A DNA stretch of 64,000 nucleotides from Pseudoalteromonas rhizosphaerae (GTDB taxonomy: Bacteria; Pseudomonadota; Gammaproteobacteria; Enterobacterales; Alteromonadaceae). The stretch covers positions 124,001-188,000 of the forward strand of contig NZ_CABVLM010000005.1 in NCBI RefSeq assembly GCF_902498845.1, read 5' to 3'. The notes beneath the pieces are model-generated. The model did not search any database. It had not been told where the DNA came from and saw nothing but the letters and a program-made list of their open reading frames with translations. The translations under genes were made by a program, and so were the position numbers. How positions within the stretch are numbered: the first letter of the stretch is position 1; the number at the start of each line of letters is the position of its first letter. Shown here piece after piece: positions 56,108 to 63,593 of this stretch.

Positions 56108-56245
56108 CTAACTATCAAGTTTAATTCTTCCACATGCTTTAACTGTGTCTTCACTTGTACACGAGCTTGCCATTTGTTGAAGCTCAGCTTGTAGTACTTT
56201 GAGTCCCCACATTAGGTTGTTAACTAAAGCCAATTTCGCCTGTGT
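56108..56245 (-). pseudogene. merR-type regulator 3' remnant
   Basis: On the minus strand 45 codons between two stops read A-K-L-A-L-V-N-N-L-M, L-Q-A-E-L-Q-Q-M-A-S-S-C and V-K-A-C-G-R-I. This follows the dimerisation helix and metal loop of MerR (K-L-x-x-V, L-x-x-L, two spaced Cys with the second before a R/P-x-I). The DNA-binding half is gone. The two Cys fit a thiophilic-metal MerR such as the mercury regulator. It is separate from the 5' remnant at 49332 and on the other strand. Confidence 0.5.
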
Positions 56246-56507
56246 CTATTACAAGTTCAAAACTTAAACTCTAAATATAAGCTGATTTGATCTCCTTCAA
56301 AGAAAATTTTTTGCCCATAAACTCTTATACCGAAATGTATAGATTAGTACTGATTCACAATAATTACGCTGAAATTGAGTCAATCGTATTACAAATACTC
56401 TTATTGATACTGGCTCATTACTTGCAATTTTTCGAGAACATGACCACATGTAGAGAATAATAGGCTAACAGTGGGAAATATTTACACTATCAATGTAAGG
56501 ATTACTT

Positions 56508-57029
56508 ATGAAATACTCAAGATTTGCTGCAATGATCATCACCTCAACCATTGCTATGTTTGTCATGATGTATCTCAACACTTACGCAGTATCACATATA
56601 TGGTTTAGTGAAACGCGTATCTATATGGCGTTGTATATGGGAGCAGGTATGGCAATGATCATGCTGGCCTTTATGCTTGGCATGTACAGTAACAAGAAGC
56701 TCAACATGGCTATTTTTCTATTGGCGACAATACTGTTCGCCATATGTCTTTATCTTGTTCGCTCTCAAAGCACAATTTCTGACACTGCCTACATGAAAGC
56801 GATGATTCCTCATCACTCCATTGCTATTCTTACTAGTGAGCATTCAACTTTGGAGGATGTACGCGTGCGTGAATTGGCAAATGGTATTATTAAAGCCCAA
56901 CGAAAAGAAATAAAAGAAATGGAATGGCTGATTAAGGATATTTCTGAAAATGGAAAGGTCAGCTCACAAGCTCAGGCTGAGCAACGACCGCTCCCAAAGT
57001 TTGAAGGCACACTGAACAAAGGAGACTAA
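56508..57029 (+). CDS. DUF305-like membrane protein
   Basis: A 173-residue protein: about three or four membrane helices (residues 5-85), then a short DUF305-type helical part with Y-M-K-A-M-I-P-H-H-S-I-A-I-L and Q-R-K-E-I-K-E-M. The M-x-P-H-H motif is the family's His pair, thought to be metal related. Genes of this type accompany copper and mercury resistance. It is followed one base later by the glutaredoxin-MauE gene, so they form an operon, divergent from the copper operon's end. Confidence 0.8.
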   Translation: MKYSRFAAMIITSTIAMFVMMYLNTYAVSHIWFSETRIYMALYMGAGMAMIMLAFMLGMYSNKKLNMAIFLLATILFAICLYLVRSQSTISDTAYMKAMIPHHSIAILTSEHSTLEDVRVRELANGIIKAQRKEIKEMEWLIKDISENGKVSSQAQAEQRPLPKFEGTLNKGD

Positions 57030-57030
57030 G

Positions 57031-57762
57031 ATGACTAAGACAGCTACCCTGTACAGAATGGTCACTGACGAACATATCTGCTCCTATGGTTTAAGGTCGA
57101 AAGATTTGCTGGAGAGGCAAGGGTATGATGTAGAAGATCATAAGCTCACGTCAAGACAACAAGCTGATGACTTCAAAGATAAGCATGATGTCAAAACTAC
57201 GCCACAAACCTTTATTGAAGGAAAGCGTGTCGGAGGATACGATGACTTAAGAGAGTATTTTGGTAAAGATGAAGCAGGTCAAACTGGCACAACCTACACG
57301 CCAGTTGTAGCCATTTTCTCGATAGCTGCACTTCTTGCTGTCGCATCTCAACATTTTGCTTCCGGCTCATTTATCTCCATCAGAACACTGATGCTATTTA
57401 TAGCTTTTTCAATGACGCTCTTAGCGGTGCAAAAACTGAAAGACCTATACAGTTTCACAAATTCGTTTATTACTTATGATTTACTAGCGATGAGATGGAT
57501 AAGATATAGTTATATTTATCCCTTCATTGAAGCATATGCAGGTATTGGTATGGTTGCCCAACTACAGCCTCTCGCAGTGGCACCATTTTCATTGTTTATC
57601 GGCACAGTTGGAGCAATTTCAGTTTTCAAAGCCGTTTACATTGACAAACGCCAGTTAAAGTGTGCCTGTGTAGGCGGCGATAGCAGTGTGCCACTTGGAT
57701 TTGTATCGCTATCTGAAAACTTATTTATGATCGCGGGAGCATTGATTATGCTGCTGATGTAA
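57031..57762 (+). CDS. Glutaredoxin-MauE fusion membrane protein
   Basis: A 243-residue fusion. Residues 1-80 are glutaredoxin-like with C-S-Y-G in place of the dithiol C-P-Y-C and a T-P-Q-T-F-I substrate loop plus G-G-Y-D-D-L. Residues ~90-243 form a four-helix MauE/DoxX-like domain ending K-C-A-C-V-G-G-D and V-P-L-G-F-V-S-L-S-E-N-L. Such fusions occur in metal-resistance clusters and probably handle periplasmic thiol redox chemistry. Start follows the DUF305 stop by one base. Confidence 0.82.
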   Translation: MTKTATLYRMVTDEHICSYGLRSKDLLERQGYDVEDHKLTSRQQADDFKDKHDVKTTPQTFIEGKRVGGYDDLREYFGKDEAGQTGTTYTPVVAIFSIAALLAVASQHFASGSFISIRTLMLFIAFSMTLLAVQKLKDLYSFTNSFITYDLLAMRWIRYSYIYPFIEAYAGIGMVAQLQPLAVAPFSLFIGTVGAISVFKAVYIDKRQLKCACVGGDSSVPLGFVSLSENLFMIAGALIMLLM

Positions 57763-57954
57763 AGGTATAGCTCTATTCGGCGGCCCCTTAACTGTTAAGA
57801 TTAGACCTAGGATGCCAGCCCACACCTTTCTAATCCATATGTAACATTTTTTCTGTCGTACTGGCATCAAGATAACCAGAACTGAGCAAACAATCTCAAA
57901 GGTTGTACAAAATAACACTAAAGCTTTTTCATTAAGTTTTATTGTTATGCTCTT

Positions 57955-57981
57955 GTGGTGGCTTTCGCCACCACTTTATTA
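57955..57981. terminator. Hairpin between convergent metal operons
   Basis: GTGGTGG pairs with CCACCAC around a six-base CTTTCG loop, followed by TTTATTA on the plus strand. It lies between the glutaredoxin-MauE gene and the leftward lipoprotein gene, whose last codons it touches. Confidence 0.65.
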
Positions 57982-58332
57982 GTTTTCAAGTTCCACCATA
58001 TCTTTCGCTGCAATGTCACCAGACACTAGCTTTACAGTTGCGAAATGATCATTCACAATTTTAGTAATTTGTACCGTTCCTACCTTTTCGATAGTGTAGG
58101 GATCTTCACCTTCACTCAATACTATTCTTTCATGGAATCTAATAACACTGTATTTTTGCCCAACCTCTGCGCCATGCTTAGCACCAATACAGATTAGAGT
58201 TCGATTATCAGAACTTTCTACTACCTGACCTCTCATCATGTATTTATGATAAAAAGTGGTATTGGAACAACCCACTAAATATAAACCGAATGTAAGCAAT
58301 AAAAGAGCTTTTATATAGGGTGTTTTCATCAC
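57979..58332 (-). CDS. Lipoprotein at end of copper operon
   Basis: A 117-residue lipoprotein (lipobox L-V-G-C, Cys at residue 22). The mature part is a small beta-rich domain with G-A-K-H-G-A-E-V-G-Q-K-Y-S-V and K-V-G-T-V-Q-I-T-K-I-V, reminiscent of the C-terminal barrel in FlgT-like envelope proteins. No Met or His enrichment, so it is not itself an obvious copper binder. It is the last of the leftward run, 47 bp after the HMA-like gene. Confidence 0.65.
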   Translation of the reverse strand: MMKTPYIKALLLLTFGLYLVGCSNTTFYHKYMMRGQVVESSDNRTLICIGAKHGAEVGQKYSVIRFHERIVLSEGEDPYTIEKVGTVQITKIVNDHFATVKLVSGDIAAKDMVELEN

Positions 58333-58379
58333 TGTTACCTCATTTGACTAACTAATTATCTATACACTTTTTTATGAAT

Positions 58380-58751
58380 TCATTTGTTTTTCCGGCCAGC
58401 CCCCGAAGGTGCTTGATGACAACTCCAAGGCTTATGAACAGAGTTATCTTTGATGTTCTGATCAACAAATTTATAGTAACTTTCTTTAGTATGTGTCCAC
58501 CAATCATCATGAACATCTGCGCCATACTTACGGATTACCTCCTCAATCCCATCAAGGCTTACGTTTGCGGCATCATAGGCAAGGTGTATTTCACCTTCTT
58601 TGATGTTGTAACTAACTTCATCTATACCAAAAAGCTGATCTATTTCTTTTACTAACTCGTCACAGCTTTCTTCTGTGACATTGCTAAGCTTTAGGTTTCG
58701 AACAACTAAATTTTGCTCTTTAACGCCAACTCTATGATTTAAATCGCTCAT
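58380..58751 (-). CDS. HMA-like small protein of copper operon
   Basis: A 123-residue cytoplasmic protein. The first ~75 residues have the ferredoxin-like beta-alpha-beta layout of heavy-metal-associated domains (V-V-R-N-L-K-L-S-N-V ... V-S-Y-N-I-K-E-G-E-I-H-L-A-Y-D), but the metal C-x-x-C is absent (T-E-E-S-C has one Cys). The tail has W-S-C-H-Q-A-P-S-G and Trp residues. A metal chaperone role is possible from fold and context; the loss of one Cys makes this unsure. Confidence 0.65.
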   Translation of the reverse strand: MSDLNHRVGVKEQNLVVRNLKLSNVTEESCDELVKEIDQLFGIDEVSYNIKEGEIHLAYDAANVSLDGIEEVIRKYGADVHDDWWTHTKESYYKFVDQNIKDNSVHKPWSCHQAPSGAGRKNK

Positions 58752-58761
58752 AATTTTTCTC

Positions 58762-59184
58762 CTAATGTTTGTGTGAATGCTGTTGATTGCTATCTTTCAT
58801 TTCTTCCATTTTACGGTTCATCTGCGGCATCATGTTCCCCATCATTTCTAAATGATGTTCAGCCATCTTGATTTGTTGATGCATTGGCATTTCTTCCATG
58901 TTTTTGTGCATGGATTGCATCATCTTCATCATTGAACGGTGATGTTCAACCATCATCTGCTGTTGCTTTTCAGGATCTTTTTCAGTTTTAATGGCATGGA
59001 CTTCCTTTTTCATTTCCATCATCTTTTTGTGCATTTCTCCCATGTTCTCATGTGGTATTGCCATGCCTTGATGCATATCAGCTTTGTTCGCACCTTCATG
59101 CTTATGCTCATTGTTTTGGGCAAATGAGCTAGTGGTTATAAGTAGTGAACTAATAAATAAAATTGATTTAGTTAACGTTTTCAT
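58762..59184 (-). CDS. Exported Met/His-rich protein, probable copper binder
   Basis: A 140-residue secreted protein with a signal peptide (cleavage near S-S-F-A-Q, residue 23). The mature chain is dominated by Met, His, Glu and Lys, for example M-G-E-M-H-K-K-M-M-E-M-K and H-H-R-S-M-M-K-M-M, and ends H-S-H-K-H. These are typical soft and intermediate copper ligands; periplasmic copper buffering is the likely role. Its start overlaps the end of the methyltransferase gene by 17 bases. Confidence 0.75.
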   Translation of the reverse strand: MKTLTKSILFISSLLITTSSFAQNNEHKHEGANKADMHQGMAIPHENMGEMHKKMMEMKKEVHAIKTEKDPEKQQQMMVEHHRSMMKMMQSMHKNMEEMPMHQQIKMAEHHLEMMGNMMPQMNRKMEEMKDSNQQHSHKH

Positions 59185-59836
59185 GATTTTTACCTTCTAC
59201 ACTTTTATTAAAATTTGGGATCCAACTTGGTGTCGATTCCATATACCTGTGGTACTCCGAACCAAACTCAGCAATCGCTTGTGCTTCTTCGCGTTTCGCT
59301 AGCTTGACGTAAACAACGACTAAGATCGGAAACATCGCAAGTGTTGGGATTGTCGGCCACTGCAATAAAAAGCCGAACATGATTAGAATGAAAGCTACAT
59401 ACTGTGGGTGGCGACACCTTGCATACCATCCAGTTGTAGCCAATTGATGATGTTTTTGCGCGTGATGCAATACATTCCATGCTGAAGACAACATAAAGAA
59501 ACCTGCAACAATTAACACCATACTCACTATATGAAATGGGTCCCAATGGGCATCACCTTGAAATCCAAAGAAAGTATGTAATAAATGCCCATTTTCATGC
59601 GCAAAGAAATTTACTTCTGGATAGGTCTCCGTCAGCCACCCCGACAGAAAATAGATAGTTAAAGGAAAGCCATACATTTCAGTAAATAGGGCAACAATAA
59701 AGGCAGAGAACGCGCTTAGACTTCTCCAATCAGTTGATGTTTTTGGTTTGACAAAACTAAAGGCAAAAAAGATAAAAATTGCTGAGTTCAGTATCACCAT
59801 TGACCATAAGCCATAATCATATGTTTCATTCATCAC
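59168..59836 (-). CDS. Isoprenylcysteine methyltransferase-family membrane protein
   Basis: A 222-residue protein with about five membrane helices and the ICMT/NnrU-like signature in the C-terminal third: R-C-R-H-P-Q-Y-V-A-F and, later, E-F-G-S-E-Y-H-R-Y near the C-terminus. Such proteins recur in copper clusters, where the substrate is unknown. It overlaps both neighbours, by 11 and 17 bases, indicating tight coupling. Confidence 0.82.
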   Translation of the reverse strand: MMNETYDYGLWSMVILNSAIFIFFAFSFVKPKTSTDWRSLSAFSAFIVALFTEMYGFPLTIYFLSGWLTETYPEVNFFAHENGHLLHTFFGFQGDAHWDPFHIVSMVLIVAGFFMLSSAWNVLHHAQKHHQLATTGWYARCRHPQYVAFILIMFGFLLQWPTIPTLAMFPILVVVYVKLAKREEAQAIAEFGSEYHRYMESTPSWIPNFNKSVEGKNHENVN

Positions 59837-60161
59837 TGCTTTCCTTTTTATGTGATTCCTTACGTGCCTTTTCTAACCCTTGTATGTAGCCATCGTGATA
59901 GGCTGCATTTTTATCCGTGAGTTCTTGAAAGCTCTCTTCCTTTTTTTCATCAGGCGCATGTGAATGATCGTGACCATGTTTACCATGACTGCCATGCATA
60001 AATACGTGCATCAAGGGGCATAGCAATAAAATCAAGTAGGGAAGAAATTGCAGCATATGTTGACCATGCTCAAGCACTAAGAAGTAGGTCACTGCGGCAA
60101 TAAGTGCCAGTGCAGCCCAGCCTGTAGGTGTTGACCAAAAATTAGGGTGTTGATTTTTCAT
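59826..60161 (-). CDS. DUF2933-type membrane protein
   Basis: A 111-residue protein with two membrane helices (~15-32, ~37-53), then a cytosolic or periplasmic tail with H-G-S-H-G-K-H-G-H-D-H-S-H (residues 57-69). DUF2933 proteins with L-C-P-L-M-H-V-F-M-H are usual in copper-resistance islands. The His-rich loop probably binds metal. It overlaps the methyltransferase gene by 11 bases and is 9 bp downstream of the cupredoxin-like gene. Confidence 0.8.
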   Translation of the reverse strand: MKNQHPNFWSTPTGWAALALIAAVTYFLVLEHGQHMLQFLPYLILLLCPLMHVFMHGSHGKHGHDHSHAPDEKKEESFQELTDKNAAYHDGYIQGLEKARKESHKKESSDE

Positions 60162-60170
60162 ATTGCCCTC

Positions 60171-60524
60171 CTAAACGACTTTTAAGACACCGCGATACAT
60201 TTGCATCTGACAGTGAAACTCATGCTCTCCCGGTGATAAGTTCAATAGGGTAATTTGAGTAATTTCATTTAATTTAAGCTGTTCGCTTATATCCAATGAA
60301 GGAATAAGCATTGTTTCAGCGCAGGGGGATTGATCTTTGCGCATAAACTTCAGAGTGACAGGTTGGCTAGCAGACACCTGAATTGAGGATGGGGAATACA
60401 CACCATCCCTCACTTCAATGAGTACTTCATTACCTTGAACGATTGTTTTATTGGGTTTATATAGCCAAAACCACCAAACAATCAGCGCGATTAACATTAA
60501 GCCTAATAAGTTAATAACCATCAT
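60171..60524 (-). CDS. Membrane-anchored cupredoxin-domain protein
   Basis: A 117-residue protein with an N-terminal membrane helix (4-20) and a cupredoxin-like beta barrel: V-R-D-G-V-Y-S-P-S-S-I-Q-V, R-K-D-Q-S-P-C-A-E-T-M and E-F-H-C-Q-M-Q-M-Y-R-G near the end. The late Cys-x-Met with the earlier Cys may form a copper site. Similar small proteins sit next to copA in marine bacteria. It is 11 bp after copA. Confidence 0.8.
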   Translation of the reverse strand: MMVINLLGLMLIALIVWWFWLYKPNKTIVQGNEVLIEVRDGVYSPSSIQVSASQPVTLKFMRKDQSPCAETMLIPSLDISEQLKLNEITQITLLNLSPGEHEFHCQMQMYRGVLKVV

Positions 60525-60535
60525 TGTGATTCTCC

Positions 60536-62869
60536 TTAATGCTCTTTTGCTTTAAAAAAGCGAAGTCGATTTGCATTTGACACTACAGTCAATGACGAAA
60601 ACGCCATTGCAGCACCTGCAATTACAGGGCTAAGCAGAATGCCAAAGAAGGGATATAGAACCCCCGCAGCAAAAGGAATCCCGGCTACGTTATAGACAAA
60701 CGCGCCAAACAAGTTTTGTTTGATATTTCGTAAAGTAGCTTTGCTTACCGCTATGGCATCAGCAAGGCCATGAAGTGAACCACGCATTAGGGTAATGTCA
60801 GCACTTTCGATAGCTACATCAGTCCCTGTGCCTATGGCGAAGCCAACATCGGCTAACGCTAGCGCAGGAGCATCGTTGATGCCATCTCCTGTCATACCAA
60901 CAATTTCGCCGCCTTCTTGTAGCTCTTTCACCTTGTTGGCTTTATCTTCTGGCAGCACTTCAGCAAGAAACTCACTAATACCCACTTTTTTAGCTACGGC
61001 GGCAGCGGTTTCCTTGTTATCACCCGTTAACATGATGACGCGTATACCATTAGCCTGAAGCCGTTTGATAGCAGAGATTGAGTCTGACTTGATAGGATCT
61101 GCAACAGCAATGATTGCTGCAAGTTCACCATCTACAGCAAAGTACATAGGTGTTTTGGCTTCTTTGGCTAAAGACTGTGCTTGTTCAACAAAGCCTGTGA
61201 GGTCTATGCCTTTTAACTTCATTAGTTTATCGTTTCCGAAAAGCAGGGCTTTGTTGTTGCAGCTTGCTTCTACACCAAAACCCGTAATGGCGTTAAAGGC
61301 TTCAATTTTTAGTAACTCAATATCCTGATCTAACGCACTTTCAACAATCGCTTGCGCTAAAGGATGCTCTGAGCCGCTTTCTAAACTTGCTGCAAGCTGT
61401 AGTACGTCTTTTTCGTCAGTAGCTTTTGCTAAAATAATATCGGTTACCTTAGGTGCCCCTTCAGTAATAGTGCCCGTTTTATCTAAAATCATGGCAGTGA
61501 TTTTAGAGGCGGTTTGCAGTGCCTCACCGTTGCGAATAAGCACTCCGGCTTCTGCTGCTTTTCCTACTCCCACCATGACAGACATGGGTGTTGCCAAGCC
61601 TAAAGCACACGGGCAGGCAATAATAAGCACAGTAGTTGCTGAAACGATGGCAAAAGCAATGGCTGGCTCAGGTCCAAAGTTAAGCCATGCTAGCGCACTT
61701 AACACAGAGGTGATCATCACGACAGGTACGAAAAAAGCTGAAATAACATCGGCCAAACGGCCAATCGGCGGTTTCGAATTTTGTGCTCGTTTCACCATAT
61801 TGATGATCTGTGCAAGCGCCGTGTCTTTACCAACGCGTGTGGCTCTAAATAAAATCATGCCTGATTTGTTCAAAGTACCTGCGACAACCTCATCTTCTTC
61901 AGCTTTTTCAGCAGGCATAGGTTCGCCTGTCAGCATGGACTCATCAATAGAGGTGTGTCCTTCCAATACCACGCCATCGACGGGAATTTTTTCACCCGGT
62001 TTTACCTTCACAATATCGTTAAATAAAACCTGCTCAATACCTATCTGAACTTCTTTGTTGTCACGAACCACGGTTGCTGTTTTGGCTTGCAAGCCGATAA
62101 GACGTTTAATGGCCTCAGAGGTTTTACCTCTGGCTTTGATTTCTAATGCTAAACCTAAATCAATTAAGCCAATGATCATGGCGGTAGCTTCAAAATAAAC
62201 ATGCCGTGCCATCAATGGAACAGCGTCAGGTGCAAACACGACAACCATCGAATACAACCAAGCTGTACCTGTTCCTAAAGCAATTAGGGTGTCCATATTA
62301 GCGGAGTGGTTTTTAAAGCTTTTCCAAGCGCCAACATAAAAATGCTTACCTGAAAAATACATAACACCAAAAGTTAAAATGCCTACAACCAGCCAAGACA
62401 TGCGCTCAAGGTTTGTTTCAACCGTCATTTCTCCAACCACAATGCTGTAGATCATCAAAGGAACGCCGAGTGAAAGGGCAATAAACGTATCGCGCATTAG
62501 CTTTTTGTAATATGCAAAATCCGCCGCCTCTTTCTCATCAAGCGCATCTGTTGCTGAGCTATCATCAATTGGCTTCGCGTTATACCCCGCTGACTCAACA
62601 GCTTTGATCAACTCTTTTGTTTTAGCTGTCCCATAAACTGTTACTGTCCTATCAGCAAAATTCATTTCCGCACTGACGACTCCAAGAGTTGCCTTCAACG
62701 CCCCTTCAATTTTGCCTACACAGCTAGCACACCCAGCACCTTCAATGATAAGCTGTTGGTTATGTGATACTTTCTCCAACGTATTCTCCTTACTTTTACA
62801 CGAAGAGGATTGAGCTTTTGCCTGACAGCAACAGCCTGATTCAGTTTTTATATTTGTGTTAGTAGCCAC
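60536..62869 (-). CDS. copA: Copper-exporting P1B-type ATPase
   Basis: A 777-residue heavy-metal P-type ATPase. A Cys-rich tip (G-C-C-C-Q) precedes an HMA domain with G-C-A-S-C near residue 46. Eight membrane helices follow, with the metal-path C-P-C-A-L-G-L-A-T-P in helix six, the phosphorylation motif D-K-T-G-T-I-T, T-G-E-P actuator, S-E-H-P-L-A and G-D-G-I-N-D. The CPC motif and the HMA domain define the P1B-1 Cu(I) group; silver would also be a substrate. It is the second gene of the operon, 11 bp after the regulator. Confidence 0.95.
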   Translation of the reverse strand: MATNTNIKTESGCCCQAKAQSSSCKSKENTLEKVSHNQQLIIEGAGCASCVGKIEGALKATLGVVSAEMNFADRTVTVYGTAKTKELIKAVESAGYNAKPIDDSSATDALDEKEAADFAYYKKLMRDTFIALSLGVPLMIYSIVVGEMTVETNLERMSWLVVGILTFGVMYFSGKHFYVGAWKSFKNHSANMDTLIALGTGTAWLYSMVVVFAPDAVPLMARHVYFEATAMIIGLIDLGLALEIKARGKTSEAIKRLIGLQAKTATVVRDNKEVQIGIEQVLFNDIVKVKPGEKIPVDGVVLEGHTSIDESMLTGEPMPAEKAEEDEVVAGTLNKSGMILFRATRVGKDTALAQIINMVKRAQNSKPPIGRLADVISAFFVPVVMITSVLSALAWLNFGPEPAIAFAIVSATTVLIIACPCALGLATPMSVMVGVGKAAEAGVLIRNGEALQTASKITAMILDKTGTITEGAPKVTDIILAKATDEKDVLQLAASLESGSEHPLAQAIVESALDQDIELLKIEAFNAITGFGVEASCNNKALLFGNDKLMKLKGIDLTGFVEQAQSLAKEAKTPMYFAVDGELAAIIAVADPIKSDSISAIKRLQANGIRVIMLTGDNKETAAAVAKKVGISEFLAEVLPEDKANKVKELQEGGEIVGMTGDGINDAPALALADVGFAIGTGTDVAIESADITLMRGSLHGLADAIAVSKATLRNIKQNLFGAFVYNVAGIPFAAGVLYPFFGILLSPVIAGAAMAFSSLTVVSNANRLRFFKAKEH

Positions 62870-62880
62870 CCTTTTTCCTC

Positions 62881-63300
62881 CTATGCTTTTTTAATTTGCT
62901 CAAAGTTTTCGATGAGATGACAAACCATGTTTGCAGTCGGTGCTTTGTCTTCCATTTCTTCCCATCGAGAAAGCGCAGAAGACATTTTTCCTCGAAGTGC
63001 CAACATTGCTTGAAACTGCTTTTCTGTTTCTTCAAGCCGCTCTTTGATCAGGCTTCTGACTAATGGGCACGCACTTTTACCATCTTCAGATTCATTAATA
63101 ATTTCCTTGATATCTGCAACGGAAAAACCAAGGTTTCTAGCACTTAAAATGAATTTAAGTCTCGATACTTCTTTATTCGAGTATGACTTGTAGCCGTTCA
63201 CTGACTTAGCAGGTTTTAACAATCCTAATCTGGTGTAATAGCGCACCGTATCAGCAGTCGTTCCAAGGCTTTTTGCCAGCTCCGCAACTTTCATATTCAC
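62881..63300 (-). CDS. MerR-family regulator of copper operon
   Basis: A 139-residue MerR-type activator: winged helix (1-70) with T-A-D-T-V-R-Y-Y-T-R-L-G-L-L-K-P, a long dimerisation helix (~80-115) and a short C-terminal part with N-M-V-C-H-L-I-E. Cys are at A-C-P-L and V-C-H, an arrangement closer to the cadmium/lead or generic group than to CueR (C-x7-C), so the inducer is uncertain, although gene order points to copper. It is the first gene of its own target operon. Confidence 0.88.
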   Translation of the reverse strand: MNMKVAELAKSLGTTADTVRYYTRLGLLKPAKSVNGYKSYSNKEVSRLKFILSARNLGFSVADIKEIINESEDGKSACPLVRSLIKERLEETEKQFQAMLALRGKMSSALSRWEEMEDKAPTANMVCHLIENFEQIKKA

Positions 63301-63337
63301 TCCTCAGTTTTTTAGCTAAGTTTGTACTCTCATCTTC

Positions 63338-63368
63338 AGCTTAGACCTGTGTCTAAGACACAGGTCAA
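63338..63368 (-). promoter_or_regulatory. MerR-type promoter/operator of copper operon
   Basis: On the minus strand TTGACC and TAAGCT are separated by 19 bases. Within the spacer is a perfect dyad, ACCTGTGTC against GACACAGGT with a three-base centre (63345-63365), the layout of MerR-family operators. It lies about 40 bases upstream of the regulator's start. Confidence 0.88.
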
Positions 63369-63481
63369 GTACTAATTCTAGTGAATAAGCTAAAAACTAA
63401 TTTTTTGGTAAAAGAGAAATCTCGGTCAAAATCGACAGCATTAAGTACTGTAAATAGCAATAGTTTGAGCATGTTCATCAT
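63365..63481 (-). CDS. Possible small hydrophobic peptide (38 aa)
   Basis: A short frame with a canonical GGAGG at 63484-63488; three possible ATGs occur at 63481, 63478 and 63472, the last with the best spacing. The peptide starts M-L-K-L-L-L-F-T-V-L-N-A-V and is hydrophobic, then ends F-S-L-F-T-R-I-S-T. Its TGA stop lies inside the -35 box of the copper promoter. It could be a leader peptide or a small membrane protein cotranscribed with the upstream His/Cys-rich gene. Only the ribosome site supports it. Confidence 0.35.
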   Translation of the reverse strand: MMNMLKLLLFTVLNAVDFDRDFSFTKKLVFSLFTRIST

Positions 63482-63593
63482 GCCTCCAAAAAATATTGTG
63501 CTAATTGTTCAAAACGGTTGGTAATTTAAACCAATCAGTAAATCGTTTTATTTTTGATGGGACTGGCGAAAAAAAGGCGCACTGATCCCGTGA

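Larger units (their letters stand above)
55907..56507. other. 600-bp non-coding stretch with gene debris
   Basis: No intact gene is seen. It holds a tandem 18-bp direct repeat (55978-56013) and a merR 3' remnant on the minus strand (56108-56245). The rest, 56246-56507, is AT-rich and shows no open frame of note. It serves as the upstream region of the DUF305 gene, whose AAGGA ribosome site is at about 56496. Confidence 0.7.

Noticed and set aside
57763..57978. Minus-strand frame of 65 codons between the metal operons (57721-57918)
   Set aside because: It overlaps the end of the glutaredoxin-MauE gene, lacks a ribosome site and has no recognisable domain; judged chance.
63345..63365. CTGT...ACAG pattern resembling a LexA box in the copper promoter
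   Set aside because: The spacing is nine bases, not eight, and the sequence is a perfect MerR-type dyad within a 19-base spacer, which explains it fully.
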